This document shows positions 40,177 to 49,850 of a stretch of DNA of 64,000 nt, piece by piece. This DNA is from Geomonas propionica (lineage in GTDB: Bacteria; Desulfobacterota; Desulfuromonadia; Geobacterales; Geobacteraceae): positions 124,001 to 188,000 of the forward strand of contig NZ_JAEMHK010000001.1 in assembly GCF_016458235.1 (NCBI RefSeq). Reading direction: 5' to 3'. The notes under the pieces were generated by a model. It worked only from the letters and a program-made list of their open reading frames with translations. It was not told the origin of the DNA and ran no database searches. The position numbers and the translations under genes are program-made. Each line of letters starts with the position of its first letter. Position 1 is the stretch's first letter.

Positions 40177-41013
40177 TCAAAGGCCGTACAGCGCGAGGGT
40201 GAGTAGCGCCGGAAAGATGTTCACACCGGCGAAGGCCGCGCCTTCCCAACGCTCGAACGGATACAGCACGAGCGGCAGGCAAAAGGCAAGGCACCACAGG
40301 GGAGCATGCTGCCCGGCGATCAGTCCGAAGACCGGGAGCATCAGCGTCGCCGCGATCATGGCCACCAGCCAGAGCACCAGGAACGGCGCCGGTCCGCTGA
40401 AGCTGCGGGGAACGAAGAGCGGCACCCCCGCCCGGCGGTAGTCCTCGGCGTGCCTTTTCTGCAGCATCCAGAAGTGCGGCACCTGCCACAGGTACAGGAT
40501 GCCGCAGAGCAGGACGATCCTGAAATCGGTGACGACGCCCCCGGCTGCGCTCCAGCCAATCAACGGCGGCAACGCGCCGCAGACGGCACCGACCAGCAGG
40601 GCGAACGGGGTGCGGCGCTTGAGCGGGGTGTAGACCAGGAGGTACCAGAGGAGAGTCGCCAAGGCGAGGCCAAGCGGCAGCAAACCGATGATGTTGAGAA
40701 GCAGCGCCCCTACTGCGAGGGTCAGGAGGGCGATCAACATCCCCCCGAGGATTCCCAGTTCCCCGGCGGGGAGCGGACGCCGCCTGGTGCGATCCATGAG
40801 GGCATCGAGGTCGCGCTCCAACACCTGGTTGAAGGCGGAGGCGGCACACGCCATCAGGGCCACCCCGGCAAAAAGAGCCAGCGCATCGAGCCGCGGCTGG
40901 GCCCGGCACAGCAGGTACCCCCCCAGCGCGGCCGTTGCGTTCATCAAGGCGAGCGGGAGCCGGAACAGGCGGTACAACCCTTTGCTTCTTTTCCACACTG
41001 CAGTTACGATCAC
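40177..41013 (-). CDS. cyoE: Protoheme IX farnesyltransferase (heme O synthase)
   Basis: The 278-residue membrane protein belongs to the UbiA prenyltransferases, with the CyoE motif NQVLERDLDALMDRTRRRPL and a second acidic region, and about eight hydrophobic helices. It makes heme O from heme B and farnesyl diphosphate for the oxidase. It starts at a GTG overlapping the stop of the subunit II gene (GTGA), confirming the operon. No CtaA (heme A synthase) is in the window, so the oxidase may use heme O or a distant ctaA. Confidence 0.92.
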   Translation of the reverse strand: MIVTAVWKRSKGLYRLFRLPLALMNATAALGGYLLCRAQPRLDALALFAGVALMACAASAFNQVLERDLDALMDRTRRRPLPAGELGILGGMLIALLTLAVGALLLNIIGLLPLGLALATLLWYLLVYTPLKRRTPFALLVGAVCGALPPLIGWSAAGGVVTDFRIVLLCGILYLWQVPHFWMLQKRHAEDYRRAGVPLFVPRSFSGPAPFLVLWLVAMIAATLMLPVFGLIAGQHAPLWCLAFCLPLVLYPFERWEGAAFAGVNIFPALLTLALYGL

Positions 41014-41912
41014 TTTTCCCCTTCCAGGAATTCCACTATCGCCTTCAGCTCCGCCTCCGGCATCTCGGTCTTGGGCATGATCGGAGGGAACCCTTCCACG
41101 ACGGCCGCCCCGGGATCGACGATGGATTCACGCAGGTACTTCTCGTCCGCCTTTACCGTCTCGGCCTTGCCACCTCGGGTCACCTTTACCTGGCTGTCGT
41201 AGAGCCCCTTGAAGGTCGGTCCCACCTTCGGGGTGCCGTCCAGGGAATGGCAGCCCAGGCAGCCGTATTTCTGCAGCAGCTCCTGCCCCTGCGCCCCCAC
41301 GCTGGCGGGCTTTTGGCCCAGCCACGCCGTGAACTGCTCCGGCGGTAGCGCCTCGACGCTACTGATCATCGCGGAGTGCCCGGTGCCGCAGTACTGCGAG
41401 CAGAAGAGATCATAACTGCCGGGAGTAGTCGCCACGAACCAGACATGGTTCTTCATTCCCGGCACCACGTCGCGCTTGACCCGGAACGCGGGGAGGTAGA
41501 AGCCGTGCACCACGTCCTTGGACACCAGGTTCACCTGGACCGGCCGCCCCACCGGGACGTAGAGCTTCGGGCTCGTCTTGCCGTTGTCATAGATGAAGTT
41601 CCAGGACCACATGCGCGCCTCGGCCGTCACCTGCATCGCCCCTTTGGGCACGGTCCGCAGCGACAGGTAGCTGGTCCAGCCGTAGTAGAACATGCCCATC
41701 ACCAGCAAGGTGGGGAGCAGGGTCCAGACCACTTCCAGAAGCGGGCTCCCCGCCACCTGCGACGTCGGCTCAGGGTTTTTCGATCGGCGGTAGCGCACCA
41801 CGAAGTAGATCATGGTGATGGTGATCCCCAAGAGGAGCACGGTGCAGGCACCGAAGAGGAACTTGAAGACCGGGTCGACGGCTTGCGTCGTTGTCATGAG
41901 CTGATTTTCCAC
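41010..41912 (-). CDS. coxB: Cytochrome c oxidase subunit II with cytochrome c domain
   Basis: The 300-residue protein has two N-terminal membrane helices, a cupredoxin with the CuA site (CSQYCGTGHSAM), and a C-terminal cytochrome c domain with CLGCH and a distal Met in the PIMPKTEMPE region. Such fusions define caa3-type oxidases. It accepts electrons and passes them to subunit I. The GTG at 41910-41912 with AAAGGGG before it is taken as start; an ATG 15 bases later is possible. Order in the operon is unusual, II being near the end. Confidence 0.92.
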   Translation of the reverse strand: MENQLMTTTQAVDPVFKFLFGACTVLLLGITITMIYFVVRYRRSKNPEPTSQVAGSPLLEVVWTLLPTLLVMGMFYYGWTSYLSLRTVPKGAMQVTAEARMWSWNFIYDNGKTSPKLYVPVGRPVQVNLVSKDVVHGFYLPAFRVKRDVVPGMKNHVWFVATTPGSYDLFCSQYCGTGHSAMISSVEALPPEQFTAWLGQKPASVGAQGQELLQKYGCLGCHSLDGTPKVGPTFKGLYDSQVKVTRGGKAETVKADEKYLRESIVDPGAAVVEGFPPIMPKTEMPEAELKAIVEFLEGEK

Positions 41913-41922
41913 GTTGGCCCCT

Positions 41923-42210
41923 TTAACGGTAGAGTACGTCGAAGAAGGTTCCCCCGATGAAGCCCGCCAGGGTGAAGAGCGCCACGAACAGGATGATCCG
42001 GAACAGCCGCGGCTCATACTTCATGTGCATGAAGAAGGCGATGACCAGGCCGGACTTGACACTGGCGATGGCGAGCGCCGCCCACACCTTCCAGACCCCC
42101 AGCTCGACCCGGGTCACCATGATGGTTGCCGCCGTCAGGACCAGGAGCGCCACCCAGACGGTGGTCAGTTTTCCGTAACTCAGGATATGTTCTGCGTGTT
42201 CTTCAGTCAT
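41923..42210 (-). CDS. coxD: Cytochrome c oxidase subunit IV
   Basis: The 95-residue protein has three hydrophobic helices and the CyoD/CoxD-like motif KSGLVIAFFMHMKYEPRLFR, with an N-terminal EEHAEHIL. It is a small structural subunit of the oxidase. The ATG at 42208-42210 is chosen for GGAGAACGGT upstream. The gene sits between subunits III and II. Confidence 0.9.
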   Translation of the reverse strand: MTEEHAEHILSYGKLTTVWVALLVLTAATIMVTRVELGVWKVWAALAIASVKSGLVIAFFMHMKYEPRLFRIILFVALFTLAGFIGGTFFDVLYR

Positions 42211-42261
42211 ACCGTTCTCCACAAGCGTTTGAACTGCACTCGGCTCGACCTTTCCGGCTGA

Positions 42262-42861
42262 TCACAGGATCAGGTAGTAGAGCGGGAAAATGAAGATCCA
42301 GACCAGGTCGACCAGGTGCCAGTACAGGGTGACGTTTTCCAGCGTCACGTTGTCGGTCGCGTTCAGCCTCTCTTTTTGCACCATGACTGCGGTCCAGCTC
42401 ATCAGCACCGCGCCCACGATGACGTGGATGCCATGCAGGCCGGTGGTGAGGTAGTAGAGGCTGAAGAATATGGACTCGCCCGGAGGCCCCGCGATCAGTT
42501 TCGGGGAGTTCGGGTAGATGCCGTGGTGGAACTTGGCGCTCCACTCCAGGTACTTGATGCCCAGGAAGATCAACGCGCAGCCGATGGTCCCGGAAAGAAG
42601 GCCGAGGGTGAGCTTTTTCGCCCCCGTCTTGATGGCGGTGACCGACATGGCCGCGAACAGGGAACTGGTCAGCAGCACCGCGGTGTTGGTCGCGCCGTAG
42701 ACCAGGTCCAACTGGTGCCCGCCCAGGCCGAATTCCTTGGGATAGCGCGTCAGGTAGACCGAGTAGAGGATGAAGACCCCGCCAAACAGGAGCATCTCGG
42801 TGAACAGGAACAACCACATGCCGAGCTTGGCGCCGAAACTGTCCTTTTCCAGGTGACTCAT
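42262..42861 (-). CDS. coxC: Cytochrome c oxidase subunit III
   Basis: The 199-residue protein has five predicted helices and the subunit III motifs [30 protein letters not shown] and [18 protein letters not shown]. It stabilises subunit I. Its ATG overlaps the coxA stop (ATGA). The two-helix N-terminal extension found in some subunit III proteins is missing, as in many caa3 and bo3 forms. Confidence 0.92.
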   Translation of the reverse strand: MSHLEKDSFGAKLGMWLFLFTEMLLFGGVFILYSVYLTRYPKEFGLGGHQLDLVYGATNTAVLLTSSLFAAMSVTAIKTGAKKLTLGLLSGTIGCALIFLGIKYLEWSAKFHHGIYPNSPKLIAGPPGESIFFSLYYLTTGLHGIHVIVGAVLMSWTAVMVQKERLNATDNVTLENVTLYWHLVDLVWIFIFPLYYLIL

Positions 42862-44477
42862 GGAACCCCCGCTCCTTTGAAATCGTACGGCCCGTGGGTC
42901 ACCACCGGATCCTCCTCGAAGTTCTCAGTGGGTGGAGGGGTCGCGATGCTCCACTCAAGGCTCGCCCCGCCCCAGGGGTTGCCGGTAAACGGTTCCCCCT
43001 TTAAAAGTCCGCGCCAGAGATTCCAGACCACGATGGCCACCCCGGCCAGCATGATCCAGCTTCCCACCGTCGCCACGAAGTTCAGCCGTGCGAATTCCGG
43101 GAGGTAATCGTAGTAACGCCGCGGCATACCCTCCATCCCCAGCACCTGCATGGTGAAGTAGAGGATGTTGAAGCCGATGAACATGAGCACCCAGCCGACG
43201 ATGGCGGGCTTCTCCCGGTACCGGCGCCCGAAGTACTTGGGAAGCCAGTAATGGGCCGCAGCGAAAAAGGCGAAGCCGGTGCCGCCGAACATGACGTAGT
43301 GGAAGTGCCCGACCACGAAGTGGGTGTCGTGCACGTGGATGTCGGTGGCGGCCGCGCCCAGGATCAGGCCGGAGAGCCCGCCGATGGAGAAGAGCAGGAT
43401 GAAGGAGAGCGCGAAGAGCATGGGTGCTTCCAGCGAGATGGACCCCTTGTACATGGTGGAGACCCAGTTGAACACCTTGATGGCCGAGGGGATCGCCACG
43501 ATGAAGGTCAGGAAGGAGAAGATCAGGACGCCCATGTCGCTCATCCCCGAAGTGTACATGTGGTGCCCCCACACCGCCGATCCGGCCGCAGCGATGGCGA
43601 GGCTCGAAAAGGCGATCATCTTGTAGCCGAAGATCGGCTTCCTGGAGAAGACCGGGATGATGTCGGAGATGACCCCCATGCCCGGCAGGATCATGATGTA
43701 CACCGCCGGGTGCGAATAGATCCAGAACATGTGCTGAAACATGACCGGGTCGCCGCCGCGGGTGGGGTCGAAGAGCCCGAGCCCCAGGATCCTTTCGGTC
43801 ACCACGAGCAGGAGAGTGATGGCGATGATCGGGGTGGCGAGCACCTGCACCCACGCCGTCGCGTAGAGGCTCCAGGTGAAGAGCGGGATGCGGGTCCAGG
43901 TCATCCCGGGGGCGCGCATCCTGTGGATGGTGGTGATGAAGTTGATCCCGGTGAGGATGGAGGAGAAGCCGAGCACGAAGACGCCGAAGACCGCGAGCGA
44001 AACGTTGGTCGTGGTCCGGGCGCTGAAGGGTACGTAGAAGGTCCAGCCGGTGTCCGGGGCACCGCCCCCCGTAAAAAGCGAGGTGAGCACGATGACGGCG
44101 CCGATGGCGTAAAGCCACCATGAGAAGAGGTTCACCCGCGGGAAGGCGACGTCCCGCGCGCCGAGCTGTATGGGGAGCACCAGGTTGCCGAAGGAGGCCG
44201 GGATGCCCGGGATGATGAAGAGAAAGATCATCACGACGCCGTGCACCGTGAACACCGCGTTGTAGGTCTGCGCGGTCATGATGGTCGGTCCCGGCGCCAT
44301 CAACTCCAGCCGGATCAAGAGCCCGAGGAAGGCGCCGACCAGGAAGAAGCCGGACACGCAGTACAGGTACATCAACCCGATCCGCTTGTGGTCGGTCGAG
44401 AATATCCAGGCTCCAATTCCGGTCCTGCCGGTATCCCGCCAGAAGCCGCCTTCCGCCATTGCCGTTTCGTGACTCAT
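42858..44477 (-). CDS. coxA: Cytochrome c oxidase subunit I
   Basis: The 539-residue protein has twelve predicted helices and the heme-copper oxidase motifs: [13 protein letters not shown] (His ligand of the low-spin heme), [20 protein letters not shown] (copper B His and Tyr cross-link region), GHHMYTSGM and [17 protein letters not shown]. It reduces oxygen to water and pumps protons. It heads the core subunits after the SCO gene. The gene order SCO, I, III, IV, II-c, CyoE is compact with overlapping starts. Confidence 0.95.
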   Translation of the reverse strand: MSHETAMAEGGFWRDTGRTGIGAWIFSTDHKRIGLMYLYCVSGFFLVGAFLGLLIRLELMAPGPTIMTAQTYNAVFTVHGVVMIFLFIIPGIPASFGNLVLPIQLGARDVAFPRVNLFSWWLYAIGAVIVLTSLFTGGGAPDTGWTFYVPFSARTTTNVSLAVFGVFVLGFSSILTGINFITTIHRMRAPGMTWTRIPLFTWSLYATAWVQVLATPIIAITLLLVVTERILGLGLFDPTRGGDPVMFQHMFWIYSHPAVYIMILPGMGVISDIIPVFSRKPIFGYKMIAFSSLAIAAAGSAVWGHHMYTSGMSDMGVLIFSFLTFIVAIPSAIKVFNWVSTMYKGSISLEAPMLFALSFILLFSIGGLSGLILGAAATDIHVHDTHFVVGHFHYVMFGGTGFAFFAAAHYWLPKYFGRRYREKPAIVGWVLMFIGFNILYFTMQVLGMEGMPRRYYDYLPEFARLNFVATVGSWIMLAGVAIVVWNLWRGLLKGEPFTGNPWGGASLEWSIATPPPTENFEEDPVVTHGPYDFKGAGVP

Positions 44478-44504
44478 TTTACCCCCGAACCCTGCAACGC
44501 CTTC

Positions 44505-45368
44505 TTAGGAGGCGTTGTTGCCATTGCGCTTGTTGTTGCCGTTGTTGTTTTTCCCGCCCACGATCAGGAAGATGATGAAGCCCACCACGCAGACGATGAT
44601 CGCCGTCGCGCTCACCCTGAGGATGTTGAACTCGTAGCTCTTGCTGTTGGGATCGAAGCTGAAGCAGTAGCTGACCATCTTGCTTATGGTGGTGCCGACG
44701 CGGCCCTGGCGGGCTTCCATGAGGGCCAGCGTGACATCCTTGGGAAGGAACTGGGTGCCGTACAGGTAGCGCACGATCATGCCGTCCCGCGCCACGATGA
44801 AGCTGACCACCGGGTGTACGAAGTCGTTGCCCTTACGCTGGAAATGGAACCCGGCCGCGTCGGTGAGCCTGCGAATGTTGGCCGCGTCGCCGGTGAGGAA
44901 GGTCCAGTTTCCCTCCGGGAACTTCCCTTTCATCACCGTCTGGTACATGTGCTTGGACTTCAGCGCCCGCTGCGGGTTCTCACGCTCGTCGAAGCTGACC
45001 GAGATGACCCGGTATTCCTTCCCCGGTTCCAGCTTGATCTCCGGCAGCGCCCTGGCCAACCCTTCCTGCAGGTAGTTGCAGACGTTGGTACAGGAGTAAT
45101 ACACCGGGAGGATGATGGTCGGGCCGGTCACCAGTTCCCGCAGGCGGCGCTGGCGGCCATTCTCGTCGGTGAACACCAGGTCGAGCGGGATCTTCGCTCC
45201 CAGCCGCTCATCGAGCCCCACGTTGGCATCCGCTTGTGCGGCGCCCTCATGGTGAGCGGAGGCGTCCTCCTCGCTATGGGCACGCACCGCAGCCGGGAAA
45301 AGCAGCAGGACCACCACTCCCAACAACACCGCACGCCTGATAACACTAATAATACTCGTCGCTTCCAT
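44505..45368 (-). CDS. SCO1/SenC family copper protein
   Basis: The 287-residue protein has an N-terminal signal or anchor helix (about 7-28), a thioredoxin-like SCO domain with the copper ligands CTNVC and a His in FVHPVVSFIV, and a C-terminal membrane helix (about 253-272) followed by an Asn-rich tail (NNNGNNKRNGNN). SCO proteins deliver copper to the CuA site of subunit II. The C-terminal anchor and Asn-rich tail are less usual. First gene of the oxidase operon; ATG follows GAGAGGTGTA. Confidence 0.88.
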   Translation of the reverse strand: MEATSIISVIRRAVLLGVVVLLLFPAAVRAHSEEDASAHHEGAAQADANVGLDERLGAKIPLDLVFTDENGRQRRLRELVTGPTIILPVYYSCTNVCNYLQEGLARALPEIKLEPGKEYRVISVSFDERENPQRALKSKHMYQTVMKGKFPEGNWTFLTGDAANIRRLTDAAGFHFQRKGNDFVHPVVSFIVARDGMIVRYLYGTQFLPKDVTLALMEARQGRVGTTISKMVSYCFSFDPNSKSYEFNILRVSATAIIVCVVGFIIFLIVGGKNNNGNNKRNGNNAS

Positions 45369-45618
45369 TACACCTCTCAGGGGAAAAACAAGTGCTCATT
45401 ATAAATCAATCTTTCTCGCTGTCCACATGAGGCGCAATTATTTCCCATGAGACATCCTGCTCCCCATCTTTTCCCCTGTGTTGCTGCTAAGATGCCCTAA
45501 ACCAGAAGATTAAGCTTGACTTAATCTTCTCATACATTATACTGTGCCAATATTTTTCCTCATATGGCAGTCTGGCCGGGGGCTCTCTTATGCATTCCCG
45601 GCAACAAGGAGGCCGACT
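45369..45618. promoter_or_regulatory. Intergenic region with perfect A+T-rich hairpin
   Basis: Between the divergent SCO operon and the small gene at 45619 there is an 11-base perfect inverted repeat AGAAGATTAAG / CTTAATCTTCT (45504-45514 with 45520-45530). It could be an operator for the oxidase operon or an RNA stem; it has no T-run. No gene seen. Confidence 0.4.
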
Positions 45619-45807
45619 ATGAAGAGTTTTCCCTGCAAGATCGTGATGGCAGCCATCATCCTCTCATGTGGTTTTGTGATGCAGATCGAACAGTCGGAAA
45701 AAACTCAGCACAGAGAGAGAAACCACCAGATCACCAACCCCGAAGTCGCCGCCAATCTCGCCGCCGTGCAGGATCGACTGCACCAAAGCGGTCGCCCTTC
45801 CTGGTAA
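45619..45807 (+). CDS. Small exported protein, hypothetical
   Basis: The 62-residue protein has an N-terminal signal-like segment (MKSFPCKIVMAAIILSCGFV) and a polar rest with Gln, Asn, His and Arg. It has a very good ribosome site (AAGGAGGCCGACT) before the ATG. Whether the Cys in ILSCG is lipidated is unclear. No family recognised. Confidence 0.5.
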   Translation: MKSFPCKIVMAAIILSCGFVMQIEQSEKTQHRERNHQITNPEVAANLAAVQDRLHQSGRPSW

Positions 45808-45974
45808 CAACGACCCATCTGGACATGCCAGTAACATTCGACTGCGCCCTCAGATCGGGTTGCCGCAGGATCAGTTGCGGATTTTTATTGTAAACAACTC
45901 GATACCTTTAAAGTTTTAGTCTTGTGCAGACGATAATCTCCTTGAGTGTGAAAAGCCAAAAAAGGAGATCGTTC

Positions 45975-47531
45975 ATGTCTTTTAGTGCCCGCCTTATCAC
46001 GATCAACCTGATTGCTGTCTGTGCGACGGTCACCTCTACCATTGCTTTGGGGAACTGCGGCAATATCCTCATGATGGTGGGGGCCGGAACCTTCATCTTT
46101 TTGATTTCAGGGCTGGCCAGCTGGTTCGTGGCCCGCTCGGAATCCCGAATCCTGCGGGAGATCGCCGACGCGATTGAGGCCGCTGCCCAAGGGACCCTAT
46201 CCCGACGCGTCGAAAAGATCCCAAGCGGCGAGATCGGGCGCATTGCGACCGCCTTCAACAACATGATGGGGGACTGGAACAAGACCATGCACCAGTTCTT
46301 CACCGTCACCGACCTGGTCCGCGACTCGGTCGCGCTGGTGAGCGCCACCAACGACGCCATGGCGTCGGCCGCTGAAGACGTCGCCATGCAGGCGTCCACT
46401 ATCGCAACCGCCAGCGAGGAAATGTCCGCCACATCCGCCGACATCGCGCGCAACTGCATCTACGCCGCCGAAAACGCGCACAAGGCGACCGCGGAGACCA
46501 CGGCCGGCGCGGAGATCGTCAGTAACAGCGCGCGGCTCATGGAGAACATCGCGCAGCGGGTGACCTCCACCTCGACCTCCGTAGCGGGACTCGGCGAGCG
46601 ATCCGACCAGATCGGCGCCATCGCCGGCACCATCGAGGACATCGCCGACCAGACCAACCTGCTCGCTTTGAACGCGGCCATCGAGGCGGCCCGCGCCGGG
46701 GAAACCGGCCGCGGCTTCGCGGTCGTGGCCGACGAGGTACGCGCCCTGGCCGAGCGGACCACCCGCGCCACCAAGGAGATCGACAGCATGATCAAGTCGA
46801 TCCAGAGCGAGACCCGGGACGCCGTCGGCGCCATGAGCGAAGGGGTGCAACAGGTGAACCAGGGAACCGCGGAGACCTGCCGCTCGGGCGAGGCGCTGAA
46901 CGGGATCCTGAGCATGATCAACGACCTGACCATGCAGCTGTCCCAGATCGCCACCGCCGCCGAAGAACAGACCGCCACCACCCACGAGATCACCGGTAAC
47001 ATCCAGATGATCACCTCCGTGGTGAACAGCAACGTGGAGAGCGCCCGCAACACCAAGGCGGCCACCAGCAAGCTGGTGCAGCAGGTGGACGAACTGCACG
47101 AGCTGGTGTCCCACTTCCAGCTCTCCGACGCCATGGTCTGGGACCAGAGCTTCGCCACCACCATCAACACCTTTGACGAACAGCACAAGAAGCTTTTCGC
47201 CATGATTAATGAGCTGGCGCAGGCAATGCAGCAGAAGCGCAGCAAAGAAGCGATCGGCACCGTCCTTCAGCGCCTGATCGAGTACACCGGCAGCCACTTC
47301 GCCGCCGAGGAGGAAGTCTTCCGTAAGTTCGCCTATCCCGAGGAAGCCGCGCACGTCCAGCAGCACAAGGCACTGGTGAGCCAGGTGCTCGAGTTACAGG
47401 CGAAGTTCAACGCCGGCGAGACCGTGCTCACCCACGACGTCATCGAGTTCCTGCAGAACTGGCTGGTGAACCACATCAAGGGAACCGACAAACGCTACGC
47501 CCCCCACCTCACCAAGGCCGGCGTCCGGTAA
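45975..47531 (+). CDS. Methyl-accepting chemotaxis protein with bacteriohemerythrin domain
   Basis: The 518-residue protein has two membrane helices (about 6-26 and 30-52) with almost no periplasmic loop, a HAMP-like linker to about residue 105, a chemotaxis signalling domain with the tip [19 protein letters not shown], and a C-terminal hemerythrin (about 385-515) with the ligands in [30 protein letters not shown] and NHIKGTDK. The di-iron site binds oxygen, so this receptor probably reports oxygen from the cytoplasm. The ATG is chosen for AAAGGAGATCGTTC. It stands alone. Confidence 0.92.
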   Translation: MSFSARLITINLIAVCATVTSTIALGNCGNILMMVGAGTFIFLISGLASWFVARSESRILREIADAIEAAAQGTLSRRVEKIPSGEIGRIATAFNNMMGDWNKTMHQFFTVTDLVRDSVALVSATNDAMASAAEDVAMQASTIATASEEMSATSADIARNCIYAAENAHKATAETTAGAEIVSNSARLMENIAQRVTSTSTSVAGLGERSDQIGAIAGTIEDIADQTNLLALNAAIEAARAGETGRGFAVVADEVRALAERTTRATKEIDSMIKSIQSETRDAVGAMSEGVQQVNQGTAETCRSGEALNGILSMINDLTMQLSQIATAAEEQTATTHEITGNIQMITSVVNSNVESARNTKAATSKLVQQVDELHELVSHFQLSDAMVWDQSFATTINTFDEQHKKLFAMINELAQAMQQKRSKEAIGTVLQRLIEYTGSHFAAEEEVFRKFAYPEEAAHVQQHKALVSQVLELQAKFNAGETVLTHDVIEFLQNWLVNHIKGTDKRYAPHLTKAGVR

Positions 47532-47537
47532 AACCGT

Positions 47538-47652
47538 TTAACAGGGATAAAGGGGATGAAAGGGATAACTGCACAGACCTTGGAACCTTAGGTTTCCAGG
47601 TCAAGCTGTCCGGCTTTTGCTTTCATCCCTTTTATCCCTTCTATCCCTGTTT
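47538..47652. repeat. Large imperfect inverted repeat after the chemotaxis gene
   Basis: AACAGGGATAAAGGGGATGA (47540-) is approximately inverted as TTCATCCCTTTTATCCCTTC to CCCTGTTT (47622-47652). It can form a long imperfect stem and may end transcription. Purine-rich GGGATAA copies make it resemble other short tandem-like intergenic repeats. Confidence 0.45.
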
Positions 47653-47755
47653 CATTTGTTTTTGTCTCTTCTTCCTCCAATGAATTAAACCGGTTCTACT
47701 TCCCCGCGTTTTCTGCTACATTTCTTGGGCCACTATTCTCGCCCAAGAGGTTGCC

Positions 47756-48712
47756 ATGTCAGACAAAACCGCACTCCTGCTGCTCCAGATGGGAGGCCCC
47801 GATTCTCTCGATGCCGTGCACCCTTTCCTCATGAACCTGTTCACGGATCGCGACATCATCAAGATCGGCCCCGCCTTTTTGCAGCCCTTCATCGCCCGGC
47901 GCATCGTCAACAAGCGGGCACCGGAGGTCACCGAGTTTTACCGCCAGATCGGCGGCAAGTCCCCGATCCGCGAGCTGACCGAGGCGCAGGGCGCGGGGCT
48001 GCAGGCGCTTTTAGGCGACCGCTTCCGCTCCTTCGTGGCCATGCGCTACTCCCGCCCCACCACCATCGACGCCCTGGCGGCGATCAAGCGCGAAGGGATC
48101 AAGCGCGTGGTGGCGCTCTCGCTCTACCCGCACTACTCCAAGGCGACCACCGGCTCCAGCGTCAATGAACTGCAGCGGGTGATGAAGGAGGCGAAAGCCG
48201 ACTTCGAGGTCATCTACGTCGACCGTTTCTACAACCACCCGCTCTACATCAAGGCGCTGGCCGGCAAGGTGATGCGCGGCCTACAGGCCTTCCCGGACCG
48301 CAACGACGTCGAGATCGTCTTCTCGGCCCACTCGCTGCCGCAATCCTTCATCGATGAAGGGGACCCGTATCTCGCGCACATCCAGGAGACGGTGCGGCTG
48401 GTGATGGAACAGGTCGGCGAAGCGAGCCATTTGCTCTGCTTCCAGTCCAAGGCGAGCAAGGTGAAGTGGCTGGAGCCCTCCACCGAGGCCACCATCCAGC
48501 GGCTGGCGAAAGAGGGGAAAAAGAACGTGTTGATGGTGCCGCTCTCCTTCGTCTCCGATCACATCGAAACCCTGTACGAGATCGACATCCAGTATGCGGA
48601 GGAGGCCAAGGCGCACGGCATCAAGCGTTTTGTCAGGACCGAGTCGCTCAACTCCGACCCCATCTTCCTGGACTGCCTGGCGGACCTGGTAAGGACCACG
48701 GTAAAAGCATGA
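47756..48712 (+). CDS. hemH: Ferrochelatase
   Basis: The 318-residue protein matches Hem[50 protein letters not shown] and the metal-binding SAHSLPQSF. It inserts iron into protoporphyrin IX as the last step of heme b synthesis. Cytoplasmic or membrane-associated. ATG follows AAGAGGTTGCC. Its TGA stop overlaps the start of the next small gene. Confidence 0.93.
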   Translation: MSDKTALLLLQMGGPDSLDAVHPFLMNLFTDRDIIKIGPAFLQPFIARRIVNKRAPEVTEFYRQIGGKSPIRELTEAQGAGLQALLGDRFRSFVAMRYSRPTTIDALAAIKREGIKRVVALSLYPHYSKATTGSSVNELQRVMKEAKADFEVIYVDRFYNHPLYIKALAGKVMRGLQAFPDRNDVEIVFSAHSLPQSFIDEGDPYLAHIQETVRLVMEQVGEASHLLCFQSKASKVKWLEPSTEATIQRLAKEGKKNVLMVPLSFVSDHIETLYEIDIQYAEEAKAHGIKRFVRTESLNSDPIFLDCLADLVRTTVKA

Positions 48713-48888
48713 AAATCTGCAGCATCTGCAAGACCGAGTACGACGAGAACGAGCCGGATTCGCTGTACGGAGAGGCGGGGGAGTGGCTGGCGGAGGAATT
48801 CTTCAAAGACGCCGGTGAACTCTGCAAAAGCTGCCGCGAGAACCGCGCCCGGCTGGTCATGATGTATGGGCACGAGATGAATACCTAA
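48709..48888 (+). CDS. Small four-cysteine protein, hypothetical
   Basis: The 59-residue protein has [12 protein letters not shown] at the N-terminus and [13 protein letters not shown], giving two CxxC pairs about 30 residues apart, a likely zinc or iron site. The ATG (48709) overlaps the hemH stop, so translation is coupled and a link to heme or iron use is possible. No function is known to me. Confidence 0.6.
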   Translation: MKICSICKTEYDENEPDSLYGEAGEWLAEEFFKDAGELCKSCRENRARLVMMYGHEMNT

Positions 48889-48898
48889 AACCTAAAAC

Positions 48899-48996
48899 CG
48901 TTAGCCACGGAGCACTTCGGAGAAAGTCTGAGAGAACCAAAACAAAATCTTTGGGTTTAGGTTTTCTCAGATGTCCTCAGATGTTCTCCGTGGCCA
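48899..48996. repeat. Intergenic inverted repeat (CCACGGAG / CTCCGTGG)
   Basis: CCACGGAGCACTTCGGAGAA (about 48905) is roughly inverted by TCTCCGTGG (about 48983-48991), with GGTTTTCTCAG arms in between. It belongs to the same kind of intergenic palindromes as 51816-51898 and 61903-62025. Confidence 0.5.
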
Positions 48997-49023
48997 ATGG
49001 TTTGGTTTTTTTCTGGAGTTTTT

Positions 49024-49842
49024 ATGGATCGCATAACCCTGGATGGCATCAACCTGACCCTCGCCAACCCCATCGAGCTCCCCCTGCGCTGGGTGGGCGA
49101 CGAGGAACTGCTCCGCCAGCTCCTGGCTGCCTGGATGGTGATCGACGAGCGCGACATCCCCTTCAACCCGCGCCTGATCGGCAAACCCGGCGTCGGCAAG
49201 ACCACCCTCGCCTACGCCGCAGCGAAGAGACTGGAACGCAAGGTCTACCTGTTCCAGGCCACCATGGATACCCGCCCCGAGGACCTGATCGTCACGCCGG
49301 TCATCGGCCCGGAAGGGACCATCCAATACGCCGCTTCGTCCCTGGTCTCGGCCATGATCTCCGGGGGCGTGCTGATCCTGGACGAGGGGAACCGGATGAG
49401 TGAGAAGGCGTGGGCCTCGCTCGCGCCGCTTCTGGACGACCGCCGCTACGTCGAATCGATCATCACCGGCCTCAGGATCCAGGCCCACCCGGACTTCCGC
49501 ATCGTGGTGACCATGAACGAGGACTCCTCCACCTTCGAGGTGCCGGAGTACATCCACTCCCGGCTGCAGCCGCAACTCTTCATCGACTTCCCCGAGGCGG
49601 AGGAGGAACTGGCCATCCTGAAGGAGAACCTCCCCTTCGCCAGCACCTCCATTCTCAACTATGTCGTGCAGTTCCTGCAGCGCGGCCACGCGGCCGACGA
49701 GCCGTACTCGGTGCGCGACGGCATCAACATCGCCCGCTACGCCCTCAAGATGATGACCGCGACCGAGAAGGACCCGCGCGAATTGCTGCCGCTCGCGGTG
49801 GAGCGAATCCTCGGCGAGGAAGCACTGCGGTATCTGAAGTAG
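49024..49842 (+). CDS. MoxR-type AAA+ ATPase
   Basis: The 272-residue protein has Walker A GKPGVGKTT at about 58-66, Walker B VLILDEGNRM with the catalytic Glu, a sensor-1-like VVTMNED and an arginine in HSRLQPQ. This matches MoxR/CbbQ-like AAA+ chaperones, which remodel or activate partner proteins. The next gene encodes a 650-residue protein of unknown fold, 8 bases downstream, the likely partner. No VWA protein, the usual companion, is adjacent. ATG follows CTGGAG. Confidence 0.85.
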   Translation: MDRITLDGINLTLANPIELPLRWVGDEELLRQLLAAWMVIDERDIPFNPRLIGKPGVGKTTLAYAAAKRLERKVYLFQATMDTRPEDLIVTPVIGPEGTIQYAASSLVSAMISGGVLILDEGNRMSEKAWASLAPLLDDRRYVESIITGLRIQAHPDFRIVVTMNEDSSTFEVPEYIHSRLQPQLFIDFPEAEEELAILKENLPFASTSILNYVVQFLQRGHAADEPYSVRDGINIARYALKMMTATEKDPRELLPLAVERILGEEALRYLK

Positions 49843-49850
49843 CGGTTCTT

